Source: Promethearchaeota archaeon (GTDB lineage Archaea; Asgardarchaeota; Lokiarchaeia; Sigynarchaeales; SOKP01). Taken from it: DNA of 64,000 bases. The notes under the pieces were generated by a model. That model searched no databases. It worked only from the letters and a program-made list of their open reading frames with translations, and was not told the DNA's origin. A program made the translations under genes and the position numbers. The stretch lies in contig JAUWBH010000007.1 of NCBI GenBank assembly GCA_030605085.1, forward strand, positions 1 to 64,000, read 5' to 3'. Positions within the stretch are counted from its first letter, which is position 1; the number at the start of each line of letters is the position of its first letter. Of the stretch, positions 35,028 through 45,400 are shown piece after piece.

Positions 35028-35534
35028 TAGAAAATATCCTACAATTGTTTTCCGTTGAGGTCATAGGTAGTCAGCCCCATTCGGGCGGGTATATACCCTA
35101 TCCTTCGCATTACCGAAGGCATTAGCTTACACCTAATCTCTGCCTCTCATGGAGGCTTTATGGAGTTCCCTTATTCGGACATTTCGTGACCCTTAGGAGC
35201 CTGCTCTACGCCGAGCGCTTTCCGGTCAGATGAATGTGTAATGATCAAATACACATTCCTAACGCCATTGCCTTCTTTGGTCAAACTGCGTATCAACTCC
35301 CTTTCGCAGCCTATATTTCACGACGCTTAAGCACAGGTTCACTTTCGTTCTCCATAGGTCACTTTGGCTAGCCCTATCTATTTGGGGAGTTAATAGAATC
35401 GGTACATTACCGCGCATGCTTTAGAGCCTACACCTTTTAAGTGCAAGTCCGCGCGATTGCCATAAGCGGTCTGACTCCACTGCCCATTATTATGGGATTC
35501 TGAATAAAAGCTTTACTCCGCCGCATTGATCAGT

Positions 35535-35715
35535 AATCAAAAAATGTCACAAAATCAGTAATTAACTGACACTTAATAAATTACTGCCCACGAGTCGTCA
35601 GTAATGAAAAATGTCAGTAAAATCGTTATTTTTAAACCCTATTTAATGCGTCTAGTTTTGACAACTGATGTATGTCGTCAGTAATTAATACTGACATTTT
35701 TCAAACGAGTTGTAA
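35535..35715. repeat. Terminal repeat region of the IS element
   Basis: Multiple copies of (T)CAGTAAT and of the pair element TGTCA/TGACA occur in both orientations: CAGTAAT near 35541, 35571, 35600 and 35689, and AATGTCA near 35553 and 35617. This looks like an array of transposase-binding sites at the left end of the element whose transposase starts at 35880. The group II intron's 5' side lies just beyond it. Confidence 0.5.
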
Positions 35716-35879
35716 CTTAGGAAAAAGTAATTTAAATGATAAAGTATGATTCAAATAGTATTTTCATTTAATATTCTCTTCGAGCTTCATTAAATACACC
35801 TAAATTTAAAGGTAAAACAATAAAAGGTGATAAAAATAAGAGATTATAAAAAGAAAAAAAAATATGAAGAAGCTAGAAA

Positions 35880-36905
35880 TTGCGTCATAATAAAGGACTT
35901 TCAACAGAAGAACTTGCATTATATTTCGGTAAATCGGAAAGAACAATATACAGATGGCTAAAACTAACCAGTCAAAAAGAATCACTCGTTCATACGAAAT
36001 CTATAAAGAAAAAGAAGCGTTCAAAAAAGTATTCTCTTGAGATCTTTAACCATATTATAGAATTAAAAGAAGAATTACCGCAACGAAGTGCTCCATTAGT
36101 ACATTCAATACTGAAGAGAGAATTTCCAACTAGTTGCCCTTCTCTATCAACGATTCGAAAATATATACGAGATCAAGGGCTTACTTATAAGCCAACATAT
36201 CGTAAACAAGGATATATTAAATTTGAGAGAAAGAGACCTAATGATCTATGGCAAATTGATATAGCTGGAGTTCAAACGGTTGGACATTTGAAGAAATTAT
36301 ATTTAATTGCTTTACTAGATGACTGCTCGAGGTTCATAGTTGCTGCAGAATACTTTAAAGACCAAAAGGATATAAATGTGCAAAAAATCATTCGTAATGC
36401 GGTTATAGCCTATGGAAGACCTAACCAAATCCTTGCGGATAATGGAACTCAGTTTAGAAATCTTATTGGTAAACTAGGAACTAAATATACGATTCTTCTT
36501 GAATATTTAGATATTAAACCTATTTTTTCTAAACCAAATCATCCTCAGACTAAGGGTAAGCTTGAAAGATGGTTCGGAACCGTTAAACAAATGTTTCTGG
36601 TTGAAGCTCGAAATCAAGTTAAAAATGATCCTGACTGTTCTTTGGCTGATTTTAACCAAAGATTTAAAAAATGGGTCGATTGGTACAACAACGAGAAGTC
36701 ACATCGCAGTTTACTAGATAATGGTCCACCTGCTAAAATCTTTTTTGAACCTAAGAATCGATTTTTTAGACCACTAAAAGCAAAAGTGAATTGGGATCGA
36801 TGGCTTTACGATTTAGCACAAAGAAAGGTTAATAAATACAATGAAATCTCATACAAGTCTCAAAAATTATTTCAGTTTGTGGTAAAAAAATCTAATATTT
36901 GTTAA
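35880..36905 (+). CDS. DDE transposase, IS481/IS3-like integrase core
   Basis: 341 residues from TTG 35880. An N-terminal helix-turn-helix is present (LSTEELALYFGKSERTIYRW) and a second HTH region (RSAPLVHSILKREFP). The integrase core shows D in LWQIDIAGV, D in ILADNGTQF and E in TKGKLERWFG, followed by WVDWYNNEKSHRSL. The last residues (FQFVVKKSNIC) look unnatural and come from the same TTTCAGTTTGTGGTAAAAAA sequence found at 29455, so the true 3' end and right terminal repeat may be lost. The protein may still be active, but the element probably cannot move alone. Confidence 0.85.
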   Translation: MRHNKGLSTEELALYFGKSERTIYRWLKLTSQKESLVHTKSIKKKKRSKKYSLEIFNHIIELKEELPQRSAPLVHSILKREFPTSCPSLSTIRKYIRDQGLTYKPTYRKQGYIKFERKRPNDLWQIDIAGVQTVGHLKKLYLIALLDDCSRFIVAAEYFKDQKDINVQKIIRNAVIAYGRPNQILADNGTQFRNLIGKLGTKYTILLEYLDIKPIFSKPNHPQTKGKLERWFGTVKQMFLVEARNQVKNDPDCSLADFNQRFKKWVDWYNNEKSHRSLLDNGPPAKIFFEPKNRFFRPLKAKVNWDRWLYDLAQRKVNKYNEISYKSQKLFQFVVKKSNIC

Positions 36906-37239
36906 AAATATCTAATCTTTATTAATTATTTTATAAAAAAAATGTTATATAAATGTTTTCGATTATTTAAGAAATTCATGAGAGGAAATTTTTCTTTTGC
37001 TGTTCTAAGAAATACAATTATATCACAAATTAAATTTTAAAAAATTGATATAAATTGATAAGATTAGCTTTAGATTAACAATTTAAAAATCACATCGTAT
37101 TAGATTTTTTTTTTATATTTTAAAAATTTTGATAAAACTATCGTAATAATTCCCATTTTATTCAGTTGGAAAATTATAATTTGTAAAAAAAGAATTTAAT
37201 ATTAATTTTTTGTTATAACGAAACTTTAAATATAAGATT

Positions 37240-37282
37240 TTTGTTCTTGTAAATAATATTTATAAAAAAATTAAAAAGATTA
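37240..37282 (+). promoter_or_regulatory. Palindromic upstream element, copy 2
   Basis: TGTAAATA-A-TATTTATA at 37248-37264 (one base off perfect), inside TTTTTGTTCTTGTAAATAAT followed by AAAAAAATTAAAAAGAT. It is nearly identical to the block at 31866. It sits ~70 bases upstream of the MCP ATG and is the likely control region of the chemosensory operon. Confidence 0.6.
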
Positions 37283-37333
37283 TTATCAAAAAAAACTTAA
37301 ATAATTTGCTACTAAAAAAGGTGTTAAAAAAAT

Positions 37334-38296
37334 ATGAATGTTTCGCAAAGATTTATGTTGGTATTTGGAGCTATATTAGCGATGGTAACATTAATAGGGG
37401 TAATGGGTATTATTCCTGTAGATAGTTACCCTTCTCAGTTTTTCAAAACAAGTTCTTTAATTGTAGTATTATCAGTTTGTCTAGCAATAGGAGGATTTTT
37501 GGCTATAACTACCGTTAGAAAGGTAAGTGGAATTGAGGAAAAGGAGAAATCAATGGAAGCAATAATTGACCACGCTGAAGAAGTTTCGATTAATGTTGCA
37601 AATATTGCTGCAGAGTTAGAAGCAATCAGTAATGAAGTGGATAAACACTCCCACGAAATTGGAGAAACTTCGCACAAACTTGTTGGTGCCACTAAAGGAC
37701 AAGTTGAGGCGCTAAAAGCAATTGAAGCACATGCAGAGGATGTTGATAGACACTCTCACGAAATTGTGGACCATACTGCTGATATCGATAAAATCATGGA
37801 TATAATCACTAGTATCTCCGAACAAACAAATTTACTCGCTCTCAACGCGAGTATAGAAGCAGGAAGGGCAGGTGAACATGGTCGAGGTTTTGCCGTTGTT
37901 GCCGATGAGGTAAGAAAGCTTGCCGAAGAATCCAAAAAGGCAGTTATTGATTCTAGTGAAAAGATAGAAGAAATTGAAAGATTGATTAAAGATACGGTTG
38001 AAGCACTTGATAGAGTAACTAAAGAAATTGAAGAAGCAGAAGAGCATGAAGAGGTAAATGAGCAAGGTTTAGAGGTAATAATGAATGCTTCCGATTCTCA
38101 AACCGTTGCAATGGACGAAATTACTGCTACTGCTCATAGATTAGATGTAGTAGCTGAAGAACTGAAAGAAATGCTAGATATCCATAAAGGTGAAAGGGTA
38201 GCGGAGGCTATAAAAGAGGAACGCCCTAAACTGAAAAAAGAAAGTGAAAATGTTTTGAAAGCTACTGAAAAGAGCCCCGAAATCGTTAAAAAATAA
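37334..38296 (+). CDS. Methyl-accepting chemotaxis protein without a sensor domain
   Basis: 320 residues. Two membrane helices (residues ~8-27 and ~41-61) are joined by only ~13 residues, so there is no extracellular ligand domain, and no HAMP domain is recognisable. The rest is a cytoplasmic helical hairpin with the conserved tip [20 protein letters not shown] and [18 protein letters not shown], which binds CheA and CheW. A Lys/Glu-rich tail follows. It may sense through its membrane helices or through a partner such as the next gene product. First gene of the operon. Confidence 0.9.
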   Translation: MNVSQRFMLVFGAILAMVTLIGVMGIIPVDSYPSQFFKTSSLIVVLSVCLAIGGFLAITTVRKVSGIEEKEKSMEAIIDHAEEVSINVANIAAELEAISNEVDKHSHEIGETSHKLVGATKGQVEALKAIEAHAEDVDRHSHEIVDHTADIDKIMDIITSISEQTNLLALNASIEAGRAGEHGRGFAVVADEVRKLAEESKKAVIDSSEKIEEIERLIKDTVEALDRVTKEIEEAEEHEEVNEQGLEVIMNASDSQTVAMDEITATAHRLDVVAEELKEMLDIHKGERVAEAIKEERPKLKKESENVLKATEKSPEIVKK

Positions 38297-38395
38297 ATAA
38301 AAAAATAAACATATCTTTTTCATTATTTTAAAATTATATTTTTCAATCAAGATTACTCACAGTTAATAAATTAAAAAATTAAAGGAATGAAGTAA

Positions 38396-39214
38396 ATGAT
38401 AGTTATGGAAAATTATCATAATAAGATTAGTAACGATACAAGGTCTTTACAAATACTAGGTTTTGGATTGGTTAAAATTATGGAAGCTAATTCAGGAGGA
38501 AAATTTGAAATAATTTTACAAAGGGGAATAGGTATCCCTCTAATTCAAAATGTACTCGAATTATGTAAAAAAGAAATTTTAGATAAAAAACAAGGTAATT
38601 CGATCATTCCTTTAGATGAATTTATGATTTATATTCACTATTTTGAAGATAATCAAGAGAATATATCAGTAATAATATATATGGATGAGAAAAAAAGCAA
38701 TTTGAATTATGCAAATTTGTATCTTGTTTCAAAAAAAATAAATAAATTCTTCAGTTCCAATAAGCCAATCTCAGATGTTAAAACATTATGTAATACTACG
38801 ATTGAGATTCCGCGATCTGAGGAAATAAAGGCAATTTTTATAATTAATTCATCTGGAAGTCCTTACTATACAAAGATTAGTAAAATTAGAACTTCAATTG
38901 ATAAAAGTCAAATGCATATAAGTGCTTTCATTTCAGCGCTATTTTCATTTTCAAAAGAAGTTATTGGACAAGAATCAGGAGCAAAACTTAAAGAAATAAA
39001 TTTTGGAAATCAACGATTTTATATGATTACCAAAAATAAAGTAATATTTGCTTATTTAATTGAAAAATTGAATCAATTAGTTCAAAGATATATGTATTAT
39101 TTGATAGTTGATGAATTTTTGGATAAATACCAAGAAAATATAAAAAATTTTGCTGGTGATATGTCACCATTTGAGGATTTTGATAAAGTAATTAACCATT
39201 ATTTTATATTATAA
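38396..39214 (+). CDS. Two-domain longin-like protein in the chemosensory operon
   Basis: 272 residues and a close paralogue of 31980-32789 (shared GNSIIP(I/L)D(D/E)FMIY, YMDEKK, KKINKFF, FISAL, RFYMIT, VIFAYL(V/I)E). Two longin-like halves; the second (AIFIINSSGSPYYTKISKI) carries the fold best. It lies between the MCP and CheW genes, 27 bases before cheW, so it is very likely part of the same transcript and complex. Longin domains commonly bind small GTPases. Its position suggests that it couples the array to such a protein (inference). Confidence 0.68.
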   Translation: MIVMENYHNKISNDTRSLQILGFGLVKIMEANSGGKFEIILQRGIGIPLIQNVLELCKKEILDKKQGNSIIPLDEFMIYIHYFEDNQENISVIIYMDEKKSNLNYANLYLVSKKINKFFSSNKPISDVKTLCNTTIEIPRSEEIKAIFIINSSGSPYYTKISKIRTSIDKSQMHISAFISALFSFSKEVIGQESGAKLKEINFGNQRFYMITKNKVIFAYLIEKLNQLVQRYMYYLIVDEFLDKYQENIKNFAGDMSPFEDFDKVINHYFIL

Positions 39215-39241
39215 ATAGAAATTAAAAGGTACGAAAAAAAA

Positions 39242-39844
39242 ATGGAAGAAAAAGAACAAGTATCCGTTATAATATTTGAAGTAGCATGGGAACAATTTGC
39301 GATTGAACTTCTTGATGTTAAAGAAATAATTCAAGCAGGACAAATAAGAAGATTACCAAAAAGCTTTGATTTTGTCGAAGGAATATACAATTATCGAGGA
39401 GATATCATTCACATTATTAATCTTAAGAAGAAATTAAACCTAAGTGAATACCTTCTATATGGATCGAAAAAAGCTTTAATTGAAAAATCCGAAGAAATAA
39501 ATGAAGAAAGTGTTGGTACTGACAATGATGAAGAGGATGGTGCTGAAAAAGAGGTTGATGCTGAAAAAGAGGTTGCTGATGGGGAGTCGAGAAAGTTTAT
39601 TATCATTGCAAACATCCAAAACTATCATGTTGGATTTTATGTGGATCGGATAATTAATGTATCACATGTCAACATCAACAATATTAAAAGATTGAGTCCC
39701 ATTGTTCAAACCAGCGTTAAAATGGAATATATTAGAGGGATCATAAGGTTTGATGATAGACCTAGAATTCTAATTGATTTAAGCAAAATTCTTAGCGAAG
39801 TTGAGCAACAATTAATTCAAAAAGAGCTTTCATCGTTAATCTAA
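39242..39844 (+). CDS. cheW: CheW coupling protein with an acidic insertion
   Basis: 200 residues. CheW signatures: VIIFEVAWEQFAIELLDVKE, RRLPKSFDFVEGIYNYRGDI, and after the insert IANIQNYHVGFYVDRIINV ... VKMEYIRGII then a FDDRPRILIDLSKIL ending. Between the two beta barrels, residues ~80-118 are an inserted run rich in Glu and Asp (EEINEESVGTDNDEEDGAEK) not found in typical ~150-residue CheW. CheW links MCP tips to CheA. The insert could be a docking site for another protein. Confidence 0.9.
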   Translation: MEEKEQVSVIIFEVAWEQFAIELLDVKEIIQAGQIRRLPKSFDFVEGIYNYRGDIIHIINLKKKLNLSEYLLYGSKKALIEKSEEINEESVGTDNDEEDGAEKEVDAEKEVADGESRKFIIIANIQNYHVGFYVDRIINVSHVNINNIKRLSPIVQTSVKMEYIRGIIRFDDRPRILIDLSKILSEVEQQLIQKELSSLI

Positions 39845-39879
39845 AAATTATTTATTAAAAAAAAGAGGTAGATAATAGT

Positions 39880-40275
39880 ATGTCAAAAAATAGTAAAAAA
39901 AGAATAATGATTGTAGACGATGCCCTATTTACAAGAAATATCTTAAGAAAGATTATAAACAAAACCGATTATAGTGAAGTTATAGCAGAAGCATCAAACG
40001 GTAATGAGGCTGTAGAATTATATAAAAAATTTAAGCCAGACTTAGTTACAATGGATCTGGTCATGCCAGTAAAAGGAGGAATTGAAACTGTTGAAGAAAT
40101 CTTAAAAATCGATAAAAATGCTCTTATTGTGGTTGTGTCTGCCTTGGGTCAAGAAGCATTAGTCCTCGAGGCAGCAAAAAAAGGCGCGAAAGACTTTATT
40201 CAAAAGCCTTTCAAAAACGATCAGGTTTTAGAAGTCATGGAAAGAATTCTATTAAAAAAAGAAATTAAAAAATAA
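39880..40275 (+). CDS. cheY: CheY-like response regulator
   Basis: 131-residue single receiver domain. The phospho-acceptor is D59 (DLVTMDLVMP), the acidic pair is D13-D14 (MIVDDA), the switch Ser is S87 (VVVSALG) and the Lys is K109 (IQKPF). No output domain, so it acts by binding a target. With no archaellum switch gene nearby, the target is unknown. Ribosome binding site AGAGGT lies 36 bases after the cheW stop region. Confidence 0.93.
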   Translation: MSKNSKKRIMIVDDALFTRNILRKIINKTDYSEVIAEASNGNEAVELYKKFKPDLVTMDLVMPVKGGIETVEEILKIDKNALIVVVSALGQEALVLEAAKKGAKDFIQKPFKNDQVLEVMERILLKKEIKK

Positions 40276-40307
40276 AAGAAAAATAATAAAAAAAAAAAGG
40301 GAATTAT

Positions 40308-42398
40308 ATGGCATTATCTGATGAGGATTTAAAGCTTTTCTTTAGCGAAGCAGAAGATTTAATTCAAAATATTGAGGATAATATTTTGAATTTGGAAGAA
40401 AACCCTGAAAATAACAAGCCCATCCAAGAACTTTTCTTTATTTACCATACTTTAAAAGGTATGACTGCGATGGTAGGGCTTGAGAGTCTTTCTAAATTTT
40501 GTCACCAGTTTGAGACTTTCCTGGAAAAAAACAAAGATTTTAAAGTGCGCGCGAAAAGACAAGATAATTTTATTAATTTATTGTTTGAAAGTCTTGATGT
40601 GATTCGAAATACAATAATCAAAGTAAAATCGGGAGAATTAAAAGATTTAGGAGCACAAGTTTTAGGAGAAGTGATTGAAACATTTAGCGAATTCGAATCT
40701 GAATATGAGATTACTTTCTTTAAACCTTTGAGTCAAAATGAGCTTGAAACTGCTAGAAAAACCAAGGGAATTTATTTCTATAAAATATATATAAGAATTC
40801 TAGAAACTTGTGTATTTAAAAAAGTAAGATTATTTATTATTTTTAGAGCGTTAAACAAAATTGGCAGAATATGTTCGAGCAAACCGGAACCGGAATTATT
40901 AGAGAGAGGTAATTTTGACACCGACTTTGAGATTTATTTTATGAGTCAACAAAATTCAAACGATATAATTAAAGTAATTAATGAAATCCTTGAAATTGAT
41001 AATAAAGTTGTAACTAGAATTTCACAAGACGAATTTTATAACATAGTCACTGAATTTAACTTAAAATATGTTTTAAGGGAAGAAAAGGAAATAATAATAT
41101 CACAAGAACAAATTATAGAACCAGCTGTAGAAACTGTATCCTCTATAGTATCTGACTTTACAGAAAGTGTAAAACAAATTACATCAGTAAAAGTAAACAT
41201 AGAAACTTTAGAACAATTAATGGATTATTTCGGTGAACTCGTAATTATAAAGAATCAATTAAGTCAGTTTTTAAAGGTAAAGCAAGATTGGGAGAGTACT
41301 AGATTTTTCGATAATATGGATAAACTCTTCCTTGAGATTCAAGAGATTATTTTTAAATTGAAGCTTGTTAGAGTTGAAACCACATTTAGGAGATATAGAA
41401 GACTTGTACGTGATGTTACTAAAGAAACGGGTAAAAGAATTAGATTTGTTTTGGAAGGAATGGATGTAGAAATAGATAGGAAAGTACTCGAAGAACTTAA
41501 TAGTCCATTAATCCATCTGTTGAGAAATGCTATTTATCACGGAATTGAATCTCCTCGAGAAAGAGAACTAAAAAAAAAAGATCCGGTTGGCACTTTAAAA
41601 CTTAAAACATATAGGAGAGCAGGTTCTATATACATTGAAGTGGAAGACGATGGAGGAGGACTTAACTTTGCTAATATAAGACAAAGAGCTGTCAGCAAAG
41701 GATTATATACGCCAGAAGAGGCAATGGGTTTAACTGCGGAAGATATGAAAAGAATTATCTTTATGCCTGGATTTACAACTCTTGCGGGAGCAGATCAGAT
41801 CTCAGGGAGAGGAATGGGCTTAGCTATCGTAGCAGAAAGAATTGAGGAATTAAGTGGTTCAATTGATATTATCACGCAAGAAGATCATGGATCTAAATTT
41901 ATACTGGATGTTCCGTTCACGAGAGCTATTTTAAAGGCACAATTATTTAAAGTTGGTGGAGATTTATTTGCTATTCCAATTGAAAACATCAAACAAATTT
42001 ATTTTTTAAATAAGGAATTGATAGATTTTGTTAAGGGTACGGAACATTATAGAGTAGAAGATAAATTAGTACCATTGGTTCGTTTAAAGCAATATTTTGA
42101 ATTTCTTCCCCAGACTAAGAAGGAGGGAGCGGAGTTGGAAGGGAATTCTAATTCACAAATTGCAATTTGGTGTATTAAAGACGAGGCGAATTCAGCAGTT
42201 TTCATTGTTGACGAGATACTTCAACAAATGGAAGTTGTTATTAAGCCATTTAGATCGAAATTCTCAAGATTTCAAGAAGTTTTAGGCGTATCCATCACGG
42301 GAGAAGGTACTATATGTTTAATTCTTGATGTTTTGAACTTAATATCTTCAATGTCGAAAAAATTAAGAGGGCTCGAATTAGTAGAGATCCCTCGTTAG
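40308..42398 (+). CDS. cheA: CheA sensor histidine kinase
   Basis: 696 residues. P1/Hpt with the phospho-acceptor H47 (FFIYHTLKGMTAMVG), a linker and divergent P2-like region (~150-260), P3 dimerisation (NIETLEQLMDYFGELVIIKN), P4 ATP-binding domain (LIHLLRNAIYHGIESP, VEDDGGGLNF, GRGMGLAIV) and P5 CheW-like domain (ILKAQLFKVGGDLFAIPIEN). In the N box the usual Asp before His is a Tyr (NAIYHGIE), an oddity next to ATP-binding Asn, which is kept. It phosphorylates CheY in response to receptor state. Confidence 0.94.
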   Translation: MALSDEDLKLFFSEAEDLIQNIEDNILNLEENPENNKPIQELFFIYHTLKGMTAMVGLESLSKFCHQFETFLEKNKDFKVRAKRQDNFINLLFESLDVIRNTIIKVKSGELKDLGAQVLGEVIETFSEFESEYEITFFKPLSQNELETARKTKGIYFYKIYIRILETCVFKKVRLFIIFRALNKIGRICSSKPEPELLERGNFDTDFEIYFMSQQNSNDIIKVINEILEIDNKVVTRISQDEFYNIVTEFNLKYVLREEKEIIISQEQIIEPAVETVSSIVSDFTESVKQITSVKVNIETLEQLMDYFGELVIIKNQLSQFLKVKQDWESTRFFDNMDKLFLEIQEIIFKLKLVRVETTFRRYRRLVRDVTKETGKRIRFVLEGMDVEIDRKVLEELNSPLIHLLRNAIYHGIESPRERELKKKDPVGTLKLKTYRRAGSIYIEVEDDGGGLNFANIRQRAVSKGLYTPEEAMGLTAEDMKRIIFMPGFTTLAGADQISGRGMGLAIVAERIEELSGSIDIITQEDHGSKFILDVPFTRAILKAQLFKVGGDLFAIPIENIKQIYFLNKELIDFVKGTEHYRVEDKLVPLVRLKQYFEFLPQTKKEGAELEGNSNSQIAIWCIKDEANSAVFIVDEILQQMEVVIKPFRSKFSRFQEVLGVSITGEGTICLILDVLNLISSMSKKLRGLELVEIPR

Positions 42399-42462
42399 TT
42401 TTTTTAAAATCAATAAAGGGAAAAAAATAATAATAAAAAAAATTTAATGGAGGAAAATTAGG

Positions 42463-45400
42463 TTGAGGTTCAAACGTGTAAATATTGAAGAATTAGAGAC
42501 AGAATTTTCGCCATCTTTTATTGGAGTTCCCTTAAAACGTTTTGAAAGATTTGAAGAATTTCAAGAAAAAGAAAAAGAAATAAAAATTCTCGAAAAAGGC
42601 TCAAATATATTAATAATAAACGAAGAGACCTTAGAATATAATTATGATAAAGATTGGAGATTAGATAACTTTATCGGAACAGGTACTATTACTGTAAATA
42701 ACAATTCAAAGAAAAATCGAATTTGGGATGTTCGGTTAAAGCTTTCTGGAACGGAAAATGCCAATCTTGAAAAAGAAAAATTCATTAAATTAGGGAATTT
42801 TGAACCTAAAACTAATAAAAAATTGAATTATTCAATTTTGAATTTAGAAAATCTACCAGACCCAGTGAGAGTTACTGAAGAAATCGAGGTTCAAGATATT
42901 AATACTAAACAAATTTACGACACTGGCTCAGATTTAGATGAGCTCACTTCGATTTCGACCGAACCCGAACTTAAAAGTAAAGATTTAAAAAAAGAAAGAA
43001 AAGAGGAAATAATAACAGAAGTTAAAGAAGAAGTATTTGAAGGAGTAAAAGAAGAAATAAAAGAAGAAGAACCAATTAAACTTCTAAAAGATAAAAAGAA
43101 ACTTGATACATATTTACCAATAGAAGAGATAGAAAGTACGGAAGAGGATAAGATTACTAAAATTGAAGGAGAATTTTCAGAGAAGGAAGCTTCTGCCAAA
43201 AAAGAAGTTGATGAAGAATTTGATCCTGAAATCAATAGCGTTGAGTCTAAAATAAGAGTTGAACAAGAAAAATTAGACGAAACAACTAGAATGGCCAACG
43301 ATTGGTTCGCAAAAATGAATGACTTAGATAATAGTGTAAAAAATTTAGGAAAAAAACATAAAACACTAAGTAAGACAAAATCTAAAGCTTTGAATAAAAG
43401 ATTAAAGAGTATTCCTGAAGAAGAGAAATCAGAAAAGGCTGAAGAATATAACACTTCAGTGAAAGAAATTAATATTGAAATTAAGGCTTTAGAAGGTGAG
43501 ATCATTGAGATTGAGGATGAATTTTTAAAGAAAGAAGCTTTTGCGAAAAAAGAAGTTGATGAAGAATTTGATCCTCAAATAAATAGCGTTGAATCTAAAC
43601 TAAGTGTTGATCAAGAAAAATTGGATGGTGCCATTATAAGAACCACTGAATTGACCGCAAAAAAGAGTGAATTAATCAATGTTGTTAAAAATTTGAAAAA
43701 AAATCATATTGCATTAATTAAAGCAAAATCTAAGGCTCTTAATACGAGACTAAAAGAAGTTTCTGGAGACGAAGAATCTAAGGAAGCAATTGAAACAGAA
43801 GTAGAAGCACCATACGAGCCTGAAATAAATAGAGTTGAATCTAAATTACGCGTTGAACAAAAAAAATTGGATGATGCCATTGAAAGAACTACTGGGTTGA
43901 CCGCAAAAATGAGTGAATTAATCAACGTTGTTAAAAATTTGAAAAAAAATCATGCTGCATTAATTAAAGCAAAATCTAAAATTCCGAAAACGAAAATAAA
44001 AAAAATTTCTGGAGAAAAAAAATCTAAGGATGCGATAGAAACAGAAGTAGAAGCAACATACGAGCCTGAAATAAATAGAGTTGAATCTAAATTACGCGTT
44101 GAACAAGAAAATTTAGACGATACTAACGAAAAACTAGCTGAATGGACCAATAAAGTAAAAGATCTAAGTGCTATTGTAAAAAAATTGAAAAAAGAACAAG
44201 AAAACTTAACTAAAGCTAAATCTAAAATTCCGAAAACGAAAATAAAAAAAATTTCTGGAGAAAAAAAATCTAAGGAGGCAATAGAAACAGAAATAGAAGC
44301 AACATACGAGCTTGAAATAAATAGAGTTGAATCTAAATTACGCGTTGAACAAGAAAATTTAGACGATACTAACGAAAAACTAGCTGAATGGACCAATAAA
44401 GTAAAAGATCTAAGTGCTATTGTAAAAAAATTGAAAAAAGAACTAGAAAACTTAATTAAAGCTGAATCTAAAATTTCAAATTTGAAATTAAAGGAGATTT
44501 CTGAAGAAAAGAAAAGTAAAATCAACGAAATTAGAAACCAAATTCGAGCGAAAGAAAAGGAATTCTCTAAACTCGAAGATCAAACCTCAAAGAAAGAATC
44601 TATTGTGGAAAAAGAAGTAGAACAGGAATACGATCCACAAATAAAAAATGTTGAATCTGAATTAAGCGTTGAACAAGCAAAATTAGATGAGACTAGGAAA
44701 TATTTTGAAGAATGGACTGCGAAAAAGAAAGAACTAAATAATAATGTAAAAAAATTTAAGAAAGAACACGCAGCCTTAATTAAAGCAAAATCTAAAGATC
44801 TAAATGCGAGATTAAAAGAAATTTCCAAAGAAAAGAAAATTAAGATCAAAAAAGAAACGAAAGAAACATTGGAACCTATGACTTCTGAAAAAACTCCTGA
44901 TATTACCGAAAAAACTCCTAGTATTGAATCAGACATTCCCAAAATTGATGATTTAGAAATTGATGTTATTAGCTCAAAAGAAAAAGCTAAAGAAAAAATA
45001 GAAGATATTCCAATAATTACTAAGTCTGATAAACCAAAAATCAAAAAAAATTATTTATTAAAATTCAACAAGCAAAATAAATTAAAATTCACAATAAATC
45101 TTGAAAATACATCGAGATTTATAATGGAAGATGTAAAATTAGGAAAAATTCTTCCAGAAGGGTTAACTAATATTAAATATGAAAGTGAAAATATTTCAAA
45201 ACTGGATATGCAAAAAGGAATACTAATATGCACTAAAAATGAACTTAATTCTGGAGAAAAAATGAGTTTAACAATTTTTGGAGATTTTACTCCAAGGGAG
45301 AAGAAATTAATTGGAACAGGAAATATTCAATTAACATACAATATTAAAGACTATTTAATCTCTGAAATTGAAGTTGAAAATTTTACAGCATACTCACACG

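Larger units (their letters stand above)
33317..35480 (-). mobile_element. Group II intron
   Basis: A ~2.16-kb ribozyme-type retroelement on the minus strand. Domain V is a textbook 34-nt hairpin at 33348-33381, with the AGC triad and the GTGAAAG/CGCA asymmetry. Domain VI follows at 33319-33340 (CAG-GGTGA stem). The encoded reverse transcriptase/maturase lies inside domain IV at 33498-35027. The 3' end is near 33317. The 5' end is approximate: the usual GUGYG is not obvious, and GTGGAG at 35480 is the best candidate. The 3' exon is an AT-rich stretch leading into the candidate ncRNA. Confidence 0.85.

Noticed and set aside
42915..45044. Several long Ser/Phe-rich minus-strand ORFs opposite the coiled-coil gene
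   Set aside because: They are shadows: Lys/Glu-rich codons read backwards give Ser/Phe/Leu frames. The plus-strand gene has a ribosome site, homology and operon context.
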